Shown here: positions 20,901-31,900 of the stretch, one piece after another | Layout: each line of letters opens with the position of its first letter | Numbering within the stretch: position 1 is the stretch's first letter | Source: Tolypocladium sp. Sup5 PDA-1 | Taxonomy: Eukaryota > Ascomycota > Sordariomycetes > Hypocreales > Ophiocordycipitaceae | DNA: 64,000 nt | Direction of reading: 5' to 3' | Assembly: GCA_000750105.3 (NCBI GenBank) | Contig: JPHH03000026.1 | Coordinates: 372,001 to 436,000 of the forward strand | Program-made: the position numbers and the translations under genes | Notes under the pieces: model-generated | The model's database searches: none | Told to the model about the DNA's origin: nothing | The model's input: the letters and a program-made list of their open reading frames with translations, nothing else

Positions 20901-23700
20901 ATTGAGGTCTCCGCTCTGCGAATCATTCGGCAAGATTCTGAATATTCTATTGGGGTCCATGGCTAGCGACCAAGCAACTGTTCGAAGCAAGAGTTTGAAG
21001 AGCATCAACCAAGTCCTCGAGACAGATCCTTCAATCTTGGATGGCGATTCAACCGTGATTCAACTGATACTCGACTGCTCCAGCGACTCCTCAACGCAGG
21101 TGAGAGACTCGGCTCTCGGCCTCTTGGGCAATTGCATTGGGATGCGACCGGCTCTGGAACCGTCTTTGACGCCGAGAATCATCGACCGATTCCAGGACGC
21201 TGGCGTTGGGGTGCGGAAGAGGGCTATGAAGCTTGCTCGCGACATTTATCTTCGCAATCGAAGCAAGCCGTTGCGAAGTGCTATAGCCAATGGACTGCTT
21301 CGTCGTGTCCAAGATCCAGATGAGGGGGTACGAGATCTTGCGAGGCAAATGATTGAGGAGATTTGGTTTGCCCCCTTCTATTCCAACGAGAACACGGCCG
21401 CTTTTGAAACCTCGCTCACGGAACACGTGGCGCTTATCATCCAGACAGTGAAGACGGGGACCGTCACCGAGATTCTCGACAAAGTGTTCCAGACGATCCT
21501 CAGGCCCCATAATAGGTCTTTGGAAGGGCCGTTCTCAGTTTGTTCAAGGCTGGTTGGGATCATGTTTGGGCTCATCGATAACCCTGATTCCGAAGACACG
21601 ACAGTCCCTTCTGGGCGCGATGCGTTGCAAGTGCTTACCATCTTCGCCAAGGCTGACCCGAAGCTCTTCAATTTTGAGCAGATCCGGCTCCTTAAGCCAC
21701 AGCTGGCGAGCTTCACCGGTCGCGACGAACTGGCTGCGTTCCGAGCAGTGACTGTCATTTACAAACGAGTGCTCCCGCAGTTGCCAAGCGTCCATTCAGA
21801 GTTCCTCGCCGAGATCCGCCTGCAACTTCTCAAGGGCATCGGCAAAATCTCGTCTCGCGGAGCGTTGGACGACTTGATCGCTTGCGCCCATGTCGTCTGC
21901 GAGCTGCTCAAAGATTTTAACCCACTGGCGAACCTGGTAGCGTCAAGCCTCATGGGCATCCAGAAGCTGGGAAAAGCGCCACTGGACAACAAGAGACTCA
22001 ACCATCTCTGTGCCTATGCGATCATAGTGGGCAGCGTCGGCAAGCACTGTGACCTGGACCAACAGCTACAAACGTTCAAGGACAGGTTTCCTCGTTGGCA
22101 GGGGGACTCGGTTCCCCGGCTGATAGTCGACATCCTTTCGCCATTTGCCTTGCCACAGCAGTCGCTGGAAGCTCGAAAAGCGGCAATTGAAGCGATTGGA
22201 CTAGTTTGTCAGTCGTGGCCTCGCAACTACGTCCTGGCCAAAGTCTACACTGCCTTTCAGCAGGTGTTTCAGGACCGAGTGCCAATGCTGGAGACAATGA
22301 TCCTCAGGTCGTTCAAAGAGTTTCTCATGACAGAGGAAAAGCGGTCCGAGGCTGGGGCTGAAGGTGGTTCTACTGGGGACAAGAAGAAGGAGCTGACGGT
22401 CATGGGTGGAACAAACTTTGACGACGTTGCAAGTGCTACCACACAGCGATTCTTGAAAGACATCACGCGGATCGCAGTGGGGAGCCAAGACGAGCATGCC
22501 TTCTTGGCCATGGAAGTTTTGGGCAGCATCAACAGGCAAGGCCTGACCCATCCCAAGGAAACCGGCGTGACACTGATCACGCTGGAAACGTCGGCCAACC
22601 GGAAGATTGCGGAGCTCGCCTTTCTGGAACACAGAGCCCTTCACGAAAAACACGAGACGGTCCTGGAGAGAGAGTACGTCAAGGCTGTGCAGTCGGCGTA
22701 CAACTACCAGCGCGATATTGTGAAGGATTCGCACGGGGCAACGGTCGACCCATTCCTGCCCAAGCTGCATCTGTTGATGGAGGTCCTCAAAATCAGCAAG
22801 ATGAAGAGCCGACAACGCTTCGTGGAGAAGCTGTGTGGCCAAGTGGACTTTGACCTAGGCAAGCTGGACGCCATGAGAGAGATTCCGCCGCATGTTGACT
22901 TCTCGCGGTTCATCATCGAGAACGTGGCTTTCTTCGAGTATCAGACGGTGGGTGAGCTGCAAAAAGCAGTGAATACCATGGAAAAGATCGTCACCGGCAC
23001 GGGGGCAACCGTTGCACAGGCTATTGAGTCGGAAGTGTTCAACGTTCGGATGGACGTTGATGAACTAGACCACACCCAAGCGCCGGCCACCGGAGAGCCG
23101 GCGGCGGCAGTGCCCATGGAAGGACTGGCTGCAGACGGGCCGCCTGGGCAACCCGAGGCACCGCCTGCGATGACGCTGTCCGTTGAGCCACGACGACTGC
23201 GTCAGCTGACGGCAGCGTCGATAATTCTGCTATCCTTGTGGGAGGCGCGAACCCACCTCCGAAGGTTGTACGGCATGGGAACGAGCCGCCACGACAGCAA
23301 GGCCAAGGCGCTGGCCAAGGATCTCAACAAGGTGCCGACGAAGGTGCAAGGCGTGCACGGGGAAAAGTTCTGGGATGAGATCGCGGCCCACATGAGCGGG
23401 CTGGAGACGGAGGAGAGGATGGCGCAGACGTGCAAGGCGTTTGTGGAGCTCATGAACGTCGACAAAGAGTTCAAGGTGACTCACGATGACGACGAGATGG
23501 GCGTCGACGCGCCTGGCACGCCGAGTGAGGGAGACGACGACGACGGCGCGGACCGGGGCAGGAAGCGGAAAGGCGGTGCTGCGCCAGGTGGTCGTAAGAA
23601 GCGCGCGCGGTCCAGCTCACAGCCGCGAAAACGGGGACGGCCACGCAAACAGAGTGCGGAGGCGAGCGAAGATGCGGAGCTGGACGGGGATTGGATCTAG
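17970..23700 (+). CDS. SCC2: Sister chromatid cohesion loader Scc2/Mis4 (NIPBL), 3 exons
   Basis: Proposed exons 17970-18126, 18195-18372 and 18432-23700 give 1867 residues. With Ssl3/Scc4 this HEAT-repeat protein loads cohesin on chromatin. The disordered N-terminus (HSISRPFTLQESLPYSPQTSTVPF, then TTDYVLHDLKPA) should hold the Scc4-binding region. The body is a long HEAT solenoid, and the C-terminal part contains the conserved Nipped-B region (LTVMGGTNFDDVASATTQ, ANRKIAELAFLEHRALHEKH). The extreme C-terminus is basic with an AT-hook-like KRGRPRK. The second intron appears to use a GC donor (18373, AC|GCATTA) and a normal acceptor after a CTGACCCTTCACAG tract. Without it the ORF stops at a TAG just downstream, so this exon boundary is the uncertain point. 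Confidence 0.9.
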
Positions 23701-25720
23701 ACGCCAGGAGAGTCTCGCGACGTTTCGGCCGGGGGCACGGGCAAGGGCACGGGCGTGGGGTCAACACGTGGAATTACGAACGGGATGGTTGGCAAAGCGG
23801 CAATCGGGTAGGAATGGCGGGGATCGGGGGCGTTTTGAAGCTTGTTTTTTTTTGGGGGGGTTTTGGGAGACTGGGGGCGCATTCGATGATACCTGAGCTC
23901 TGCTGCTTCGTATGGGAAGGACAATGGTCCGAGGCGTTGCTCACCGCTGGCTAGAGAGATTCTAGACGTTTAATACAAATTATGGTACGTCCCCTCTGCA
24001 CAAGGTCTGTGAGATGTCGGTGTAATATGCGGCGTTACATAACCGGTGCATGCATGGCGTGTGGCTTGCTTGTAGTGCGTACCATGTCTGTCGTTGGGCA
24101 TACGAAGCCGACTGGGACTGGAAAAAGCATGGTCGGTTGGTAGCACAGAGATCTGGTTTTCCAGCTCAGGCGCGCTGGCGCATCTTGGCATGGTGACGTC
24201 AGGGGCCGTCGATAGCGGCGTCGTGGGACGCAAGCGACCGTGTTGGTTGACGAGCCCTAGTTGGCGACACGGAGGGACAGAGTGAGCGAGCGTTAGAGAC
24301 GGTTTGACAGTTTGATGGTGAGTTTGATGGTGTGTCTGATGACGCCAAGGAGGTGTCAGGATCTTGTTGGGTGGAGATGCACCGACGACGGGCCAAGCGA
24401 TTGCCCAGACGGGACTCGGGGAGGGAGCGTGGGTATCGGGTCTGGGCGTGGGCGAGGGCAGATCCAATCAGGAGCAGGGCAATATTTGCAATGGGAAATG
24501 CGCCATAGCTTGTACTACTTGGCTACTTTGTAACTTATGTTTCGTACTTCGTACTTCGTACAGTACCAGACAAACAACGGTAGACGTTGACGTCGGGTGA
24601 AACTTGATTCCCTTTGATTGCGGTGTGTTGTTTGCTGGGCCATGGAGGTATTTGTTGGGCAGGGCGCGCTCTGCCGTGGCCCTGGTTGATTGGAATGAGT
24701 GCATGCTTGAGATGGCGCTGGTGGATGAATCGGCGACGGTGACGGAGGCCGCCCAGCTAATCTGGCGGGAGCAACCTACCTTAACAAAAACAGGGCCTGC
24801 CCGCTGGCTTGGGAGCCTGAGGTGGCTTGCCTGGATCCAGCCCATTGGCTCGGGCTACGGATGGCCTCCCTTGCGCTCGGGTACCTGCCATGTCCCCTTT
24901 CATCATTCAAGTCGGGGGGTCCTTTTCCTCCTTCAACTCGAATGCCTTGCGCGTATTCGTGCTTCGTACCGTCTCTTGGACACAATCTTTGTTCCTGGCA
25001 CCGACACGACTGCCGCATATTCGCAGCGAGCTATTAACTCTGTGGGCAACCGACTGCCGTGCCGTCATTAATCGTGTCGGGGAAGACGCGCTGCCTGTCG
25101 CGCATAACCGTTCGACAAACGTCGGCACAGTCAGCCGAGCGGACCACCGACGTCTTGTTGGCCCAAAGCGGCATCCGATTCTACCAAGGTGCGTTACGTC
25201 TCCGCGCCGGGCGTCAGGCATTTATTATTACATACCTGGCTGGGCGCCCTGCCTTCCCTGTCACTTCCACGAGAGCGAAGCGCGTGCGGGGGGGGGGGGC
25301 TGTGCTGTGTTATGGAGGCGAACACAGCGCACGCGCAGGCCCATTCGAGTACGGCGACAAAGAGCGGCCGGGCAGCGCAGCAACGGAGCCGAGTTCGAGT
25401 CGAGAAAGTCTGACCGCGAGGCAGGAAACTGAAGCGCGCGCGAGGCCGCCGACGAGGAGCTGCAGAAAGCCGTTCAAGTTAGCGGATCCGACACTGTACC
25501 CACACCTGGCGGAACACTCCATATTAATACCTAGGGGGCCGCCAGTTCGTCGCTGCGAAACTCGAAGAGCCTTTCCATCGTTGCCAAGAAGCAAAGGCAC
25601 CGGGACCCGATCGCTTGGCCTGCATCTGCGCATCTGCCGTGTTACAGGTGACCGTCTGCGAGAGAAGCGTCCATCCTTTGTCGAGCCGAACAAAGCGCGG
25701 GCCACGGCAACGAGGCACGA

Positions 25721-25731
25721 GGTTAGGGTTA
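25721..25731 (+). promoter_or_regulatory. Telobox-like TTAGGG repeat in the CAX upstream region
   Basis: GGTTAGGGTTA, about one and a half units of the fungal telomere repeat, lies some 630 bases before the CAX start. Such teloboxes bind Myb-type factors (Teb1/Tbf1 class) in fungal promoters. A functional role here is inference. Confidence 0.3.
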
Positions 25732-26087
25732 AAGGGCGCAACCACTGCAGCACACTACCTATACCACGGTACACGGTACCTGTCGCTGCCATGTCTACCT
25801 GTGAGTCTCTGCTGCCTGCTTCTTCCTTTCTTCCACTTGCATGCGCCCGTTCCCTGGTCGTCGTCGCCAGTGTGGCTTCGCTGCAGCTCCCCCCTCGGGT
25901 CGTGCCGTGTTTGCCAGGTCTCGAACGGGAGACAGCCTGGAGGCGCGCAGTCAGCACCCCATTCGTCCCCAGCGCAGTCACGACAGCCTCTAGGCTGGCA
26001 CAGCCCCCCGACCCCGTTTCTGCCGTGACGAGCAGCAACAGACGATTGATGGATTGATTTTGCTTGATTCATCGTCTCCATAGCCTA

Positions 26088-26135
26088 TCCCCATCCCTCC
26101 CCATCCCTCCCCATCCCTCCCCTTCCCCTTCCCTA
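26088..26135 (+). repeat. C-rich tandem repeat (CCCCATCCCT units)
   Basis: Three to four head-to-tail copies of a 10-base CCCCATCCCT unit followed by CCCCTTCCCC-like sequence, lying about 240 bases upstream of the CAX start. This is simple sequence, typical of fungal pyrimidine-rich leaders. Confidence 0.8.
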
Positions 26136-26364
26136 CCTGGTCACCGTCGCCGGATATGCGGCGGCTGCTGCATCGCTGGGCTCCACCAGTCCCTGAATCG
26201 GTCCCTACACCTCCGTCCTCCGCCCTCCGCTCCTCGACGAACTGACTGATTCACGCACCTCACTTCTCCTCCTCCTCATCCTCCGCTGCCGACGACTACT
26301 AAACTGCGCTGCGACTCCCCACGCTCCGCCCACGCCGAAAGGCGTTTATACTGCATGTGCTAAC

Positions 26365-28236
26365 ATGACGCGCGATGCGATCGCAATGGCAGTCAACCAC
26401 TTCAGAAACAAGCGCCAGGCGCACACAGTCAGCCGCTCCAGCTCCGACCAGGCCTGGAATCCATTCCGGCATGTCGCGTGGGGCAAGAAGAGCGGCCGCG
26501 CAGAGACGTGGGACGGCGGTCGCCTGGAGGAGCAGCCCGAGCAGCGCGGCGCCGACGGCGAGCTGCTGACCCATTCCGCCACGGCCCCGACGACCAGGAC
26601 CGGCATGCCGGGAGATGCCGTGGCCACCGGCCTGGGCAAGGACAAGGACATCGACGGGTCCACGACGGCCGGCAGCAAGGGCAATAGCAGCGAGGAGAGG
26701 GCCGCCTCGCAGCGGTCCATCGATGGCGAGAGCAGCGGACTGCGCAACCGTAAGCCCGACGACGAGGCCGCGAGGCAAGACGCCGCCCGCGCCGCCGAAG
26801 CCGAAGACGACAAGAAGAACAAGAAGAAGAACGACAGCACCTTCTTCCGCCACGTTGAGCCCAAGGAGCCCTTCACCGTCGCCAACCAGCTGCAGAGGAC
26901 CTTTCTCAACTCGTGGATCAACATCCTCCTCCTCGCCGCCCCCGTCGGCTTCGTCCTCAACTACGTCCACTCGGTCAGCCGCGTCGCCGTCTTCGTCGTA
27001 AACTTCATCGCCATCATCCCCCTCGCCGCCATGCTGAGCTTCGCCACCGAGGAAATCGCCCTGCGCACGGGAGAGACGCTCGGCGGCCTGCTCAACGCCA
27101 CCTTTGGCAACGCCGTCGAGCTCATCGTCGCCATCATTGCCCTGCTCGCTAACAAGGTCTCCATCGTCAAGACGTCCCTTATCGGCTCCATCCTCTCCAA
27201 TCTGCTCCTCGTCATGGGCTGCTGCTTCTTTTTTGGCGGCCTGCGGCGCCAGGAGCAGTTCTTCAACACCACCGTCGCCCAGACCGCCGCGTCGCTGCTC
27301 GCCCTCGCTGCCGCCTCCGTCATCGTTCCTACGGTATTCGACTCTGCTCAGGACACCGGGCCCGACAGGGTCGCCGCCCTGTCTCGTGGCACCGCCGTCA
27401 TCCTGCTGATCGTCTACGCCGCGTACTTGTTCTTCCAGCTCAAGACCCACCAGACCGTTTTCAATGAGGAGAGCCAAAAGGTCCCCGCGAAGCCCTGGAA
27501 TTCCGGCGGCCTCGGTGCCGGCGCCATCAGGCAGGGCCTTGCCATGCCTGGATCCCTGATGAGCCACGGCATGCCCAACCGGAACGAGAACGAGCGCCTG
27601 TCCAAGATGCTCATGAGTCCGCCGCGCCTTAACAAGGACGGCGAGGTCATCGATGACGACGAGGACGAGGAGCCGCAACTGCATTTCCTGGTCGCGCTGG
27701 GTACGCTGGCTGGATCCACAGTCATCATCGCCTTTCTCGCCGAGTTCATGGTCGACTCCATCGACGCGGTTACCAGTGACGGCCGCCTGTCCATCGAGTT
27801 CGTCGGCCTCATCCTCCTGCCCATTGTCGGAAACGCCGCCGAGCACGCCACCGCCGTCACCGTCGCCATCAAGGACAAGATGGACCTCGCCATTGGCGTT
27901 GCCGTGGGCTCCAGCATGCAGGTCGCCCTGTTCCTGATACCGCTGCTCGTCGTCATCGGCTGGGGCAAGGGCATGGACGAGATGAACCTCAGCTTCGACA
28001 ACTTCCAGGTCGCCGTCATGTTTGTCGCGGTGCTGTTGACCAATTACCTCATTGGCGACGGCAAGAGTCACTGGCTCGAGGGCTTCTTGCTGATATGCCT
28101 CTACGCCATCATTGCTGTGTGCTCGTTTTGTGCGTATACTCTCGCGACACTCGTTTACTTCTCCCTACGATTACTTACCAGTTTTGCAGACTATCCCGAC
28201 GTTGCCACCGGCGAGAAGCAGAGCGGAGCCTCATAA
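26365..28236 (+). CDS. Vacuolar-type Ca2+/H+ exchanger (CAX/VCX1 family), 2 exons
   Basis: Exons 26365-28129 and 28190-28236 give 603 residues. It exchanges Ca2+ (perhaps Mn2+) for protons, most likely at the vacuolar membrane. A charged hydrophilic N-terminus of about 170 residues precedes about 11 membrane segments. Both CAX signature repeats are visible: GNAVELIVAIIALL (with ATEEIALRTGETLGGLLNATF before it) and GNAAEHATAVTVAIKDKMDLAIGVAVGSSMQ, with the catalytic Glu in each. An acidic loop (DDDEDEEPQ) separates the halves. Splicing gives the end AVCSFYYPDVATG, which fits the family; the 60-nt intron is a multiple of three without a stop, so retention keeps the frame open. Confidence 0.92.
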   Translation: MTRDAIAMAVNHFRNKRQAHTVSRSSSDQAWNPFRHVAWGKKSGRAETWDGGRLEEQPEQRGADGELLTHSATAPTTRTGMPGDAVATGLGKDKDIDGSTTAGSKGNSSEERAASQRSIDGESSGLRNRKPDDEAARQDAARAAEAEDDKKNKKKNDSTFFRHVEPKEPFTVANQLQRTFLNSWINILLLAAPVGFVLNYVHSVSRVAVFVVNFIAIIPLAAMLSFATEEIALRTGETLGGLLNATFGNAVELIVAIIALLANKVSIVKTSLIGSILSNLLLVMGCCFFFGGLRRQEQFFNTTVAQTAASLLALAAASVIVPTVFDSAQDTGPDRVAALSRGTAVILLIVYAAYLFFQLKTHQTVFNEESQKVPAKPWNSGGLGAGAIRQGLAMPGSLMSHGMPNRNENERLSKMLMSPPRLNKDGEVIDDDEDEEPQLHFLVALGTLAGSTVIIAFLAEFMVDSIDAVTSDGRLSIEFVGLILLPIVGNAAEHATAVTVAIKDKMDLAIGVAVGSSMQVALFLIPLLVVIGWGKGMDEMNLSFDNFQVAVMFVAVLLTNYLIGDGKSHWLEGFLLICLYAIIAVCSFCAYTLATLVYFSLRLLTSFADYPDVATGEKQSGAS

Positions 28237-28919
28237 CACCCTCCCCTCATTCTCATTCACGAGAGACCTTGGTCCTATGACATCTTGTCCTCTTTTCCTT
28301 GATACCACTTCTCGCATCTATTCGCATAGACGAGTTGTAATCTCCCATGCACATAGCCGCCCCTTTCTCTGCCTTTTCTTGTTGTATTTAAAACTCACAG
28401 CCGCGGAAACGCGCGCCCTGTATCATACCTGCTCACTTGTCTGGTCTTTTCTGCCAAACTTGTTCCTTTTGCTCTAGGTCATCTTGGGAGTTTTGGGTGT
28501 TATTGGCAAAAGGGGGGTGGGGGCAACTTGGGATAGTGGCCCAGATTCTTTTAGCATACTCCGTACCGCAGAGGAGGAAAGCTAGCGCTCGCGCTGTCTG
28601 GTCTTTTTCTTTGTCGCGTTTTAGGCGCACGATAGGCTTTTTTGCTCTAGGTTTCTTTCTCTAGGGATTAAAAAGAGTCACTCGGCATGTCTCATGTCAT
28701 GAGCCTTACTAAGTCCTGAACTGTGTGACTTTTGATATCCGGCATATTCGATCACATCGTAGCGTAATTAGAGCCTACCCTACAACCCCCGATTTCCTAT
28801 TAAACTACCCACTAGACACCTCATATCGTCATCACTCATGCTGAAAATCCGTATCAAACAGTCCCTCAACCCACATATCTAGCCTGACGGATGTACTTTC
28901 AATCAACAGACCCCTTCCT
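28237..28919. other. Intergenic region between convergent CAX and IML1 genes
   Basis: About 680 bases holding the 3' regions of two convergent genes. One ACTCCGTA motif lies at 28558-28565. No gene seen. Confidence 0.5.
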
Positions 28920-31900
28920 TCACTTGCCAGTGCCTTTTGAGCCCAACCCCATGCCATCAAACTGCACGCTCCCCCTTCGCAGGAACCCCATCGGGCTGCC
29001 CATGCGCATGCTCGCCATCGCCGCAGCGTTCGCAGGCCCGCCGGCCTCGCTGACCAGCACGCCCGGCGGAAGGCCCAACGACGGGATGCTCGCCTCGGGG
29101 ACGGCCTCGAGCGCGGGCGGCGCGGCGGCGGCGATGGACAAGGGCGTGTCGTGGGGGCGATGGCCCTTTTCGAGCATCTCCTTGTAAAACGCCTCGAGGG
29201 CCGAGGCGTCGTGGCAAAAGCGCTCGAACTCGTCCTTGATGGCCTCCTCCTCGGCGCGGACGGCGGGTTGCGCTTTGGCGACAGAAGGAGCCACGGAGTC
29301 CATGGGCCGCATCGCAGGGGAGAAGTGGTGGAACGTCGGCCGGACCATGGGCGAGGCAATGGGCGTGGGCTCCGGCAGGCTGTACGAGCCGTACGCGCCG
29401 CCGCTGATGCCCATCATGCGCCCGGACGGGCGGTCGAGGTGAGACTGGTCGGCGGCGCCCTGGACGCGCAGCTCCTTGTCCCGGGCAGCGATGACGCTCT
29501 TGCTATACAGCCGGTTCGCCAGAACGAGGAAGTTGCCGTCGTCAGTGATCTGGGCCAGGAGCGCGCCCGAGCGGTGGATGTATTGCGTGTACTTGAAGTC
29601 GGGCTTGCCCCAGGAGTAGCGGACGTCGACGTTGCTCGGGAAGTTGGACGCTGCCTCGATATCGAGGACGAAATCGAAGCTCTTGAGGAGGGCCACCTGG
29701 TAAAAGTGCCTATTAGGCCCAGCCTGCGGCCCCAGCGAGTTCGGGTCGTAATACGCCTCTGGCTCCTCATCTGGTGGGCGGGCGGCGAGCTTGATGGGGA
29801 ACGGCTTTCGGAACGGGTTGGACTCGGTGATCATGCAGGCCTCGTTGATGGGCACCTCGACATGCCGTAGACCGTACTGGCTCGCCTCTCGCTCCCAGCC
29901 TTCAATAACATCCTGGACGAGCTTTGACGTTGCATTCATCCAGTCTACCCGTATGTGGAAGCAATTGTCCGGGTTGTGGAGGCGGTCGTAGTGCAAGTCT
30001 ATCCGCTCGGGGCGGTACGACCTCTTGCGGGGATCCACGTCGTACTTGATCATCTTACTGAGAACGACCTTGGGGCGGTTCTTGCCTCCATACGCCGTAG
30101 ATGCCGTGGGCGTAAGTGAAGCTGGCGAGTGTCCGTCGTTGGAGCCTGTCGGCCGCGGCAAGCCCATGTGCGGCGAGTCTCGGCCGCCAGTCTCCGATAT
30201 GGGAGTCGGCGGCACCGACGCGTCTCGTCGCCTCGAGCTGAACCAGCCGGGCTGAAGCTTCGCAAACTCGGGAGCGATTTGGTAAAAGTAGTTGCCGTCT
30301 CGGAACCGATGCCGCTTCTCGACGTGAACAAACAGTCCCTTGTCCTTGTCGCCCTTGGACTCCGAGTTGTCCTTGCCCTTGCTCTTGCCCTTGTCCCTGT
30401 CCTTTTCCTTGTCATTGTCCTTGTCCTTGTCCTTGTCCTTGTCCTTGTCCTTCTCCTTGTCCTTGTCCTTGTCCTTGCTCTTCGGTTCCTCTTGGACCAT
30501 CAGAGCATTGCCCAGCTGTTCGGCCTCCTCACGGTCCTCCAAGTCTTCGACGTTGTCCAGAAGCCAGGTAGTCATGTCTGATCCGATAAATGCGGCGCTG
30601 TGCAGGCGGAGGTGCCACCGTCGATTTCGCAGAGGCACGCCTCCGTTCTCCACTGGCTGCTGCATCGCCTCTGCCAGGGCACCCAGGTTGAGGTGTGTCT
30701 TCTGGAAGCGCTCCTTTCTCGTCACTAGCTTGCCCTTGCGGTGGGTGCCTTCCATGCCCTCCAGTATTGGCAGCGTCTCGAGCTCAGCTACAATGACCAC
30801 GGAGGGATCTTCCGTCTTATAAACAATGTCCAGAGGGTTTCGACGGGTATCCCGGGGTTGGAACCGCTTCTCAGACGGAGAAAAGTAACGGTTCTTCTGC
30901 CAGAGCTGGGCCAACCGTTTGATGCCTTCAAGCCGGAGTTCTTCGGGATTGTCGCCGGTTTGCGTTCGCAGAATTGACGGGTGCTTGGGGCTTAGGGGGA
31001 TGAGAACGAACCGCGCTCGCCAAAACCGCAAGCTTTCCATCATTTCATCATGGTGGCCGGCAAGGAACGAGTCGATGGTGTTCCAGTTTCGGTCTGGTTT
31101 TGGTGTGAGGATGTCAACGTGGCGAGTTTCGTAGTCCTTATCCAGTAATGTCCGAATCGCAGGCTTGTATATCAGGGAGAAGCCCTGGGACGACGGAGAT
31201 GTCTCGGTTGGTTTGCGCACGTAAATGTTCACCTCGACCTCCGTGCCATTCACGCAAGAGAGTTGATGTATGGTGTTGCCCACCGACATGAATACACTGG
31301 TGCCGTCATCGAGAAGCTGATCCCGAGAAAAGACATCAGCAACCTTTATAAGCTTCTGGCCAAACGCGCGTGCGACGGCTGGCCCGACGATGACCTGGAA
31401 GCCCTGCGAGAAGCGCATGCTGATGAGCTCCTTCATGAATTCCTTGCGTGTCTTTGGCTCTTCGGCCAGGTCATCGTCGGCGTTCTGATCGATATTATAG
31501 GGGTGCCTCTGGTATTCTGCGTCAAACTGAGCCTTGGGAGGAAAGTACTCCGTCGTAAGAGGCACCGCGGCAGGACAGCAGAGGGTCTTCCACTTTTGTA
31601 CCTTCATGTCCGATGTCCTCGGGAAAACGTGTTGCCATCGGCTGTAGAGGACTGTATCGTCTATTCGGTGATTGTCGGGATTGGATGGGTTCAGCAGGCT
31701 CAACCATGGGGTAATGGCCGTGGTCGGGGACAACGTCGACGGCAGCTCAGGCACTACGCCTGCGCGCAGCTTGCTGGTATACACCTTCTGCGCATCTTCA
31801 GCCCGTAGTGCGTTCGAGTAGCGAACGTCGTTGTCGTCGTCTTGCCTCTCTCGTCGAGCACTGGACGGTGGCCGCCCTGAAACTGGCGGTGGCATGGGTT

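Larger units (their letters stand above)
23701..26364. other. Long intergenic region, probable promoter/UTR of the CAX gene
   Basis: About 2.7 kb without a recognisable gene. A long open frame at 25059-26057 matches nothing and runs over simple sequence, so I do not call it. The stretch contains a triple TTCGTAC-type repeat at 24541-24561, a 12-base G run near 25288-25299, a telomere-like GGTTAGGGTTA at 25721-25731 and C-rich tandem repeats at about 26088-26135. The part from about 25600 is pyrimidine-rich and is probably promoter and leader. Confidence 0.5.

Noticed and set aside
25059..26057. 332-codon open frame upstream of the CAX gene
   Set aside because: No family resemblance, composition changes along its length, and it runs across a G-run and pyrimidine-rich leader sequence; a chance GC-rich frame.
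26299..28071. 590-codon open frame antisense to the CAX exchanger
   Set aside because: Exact shadow of a well-recognised transporter gene; its Gly/Asp/Glu/Val-rich composition is what the reverse of GC-rich membrane codons gives.
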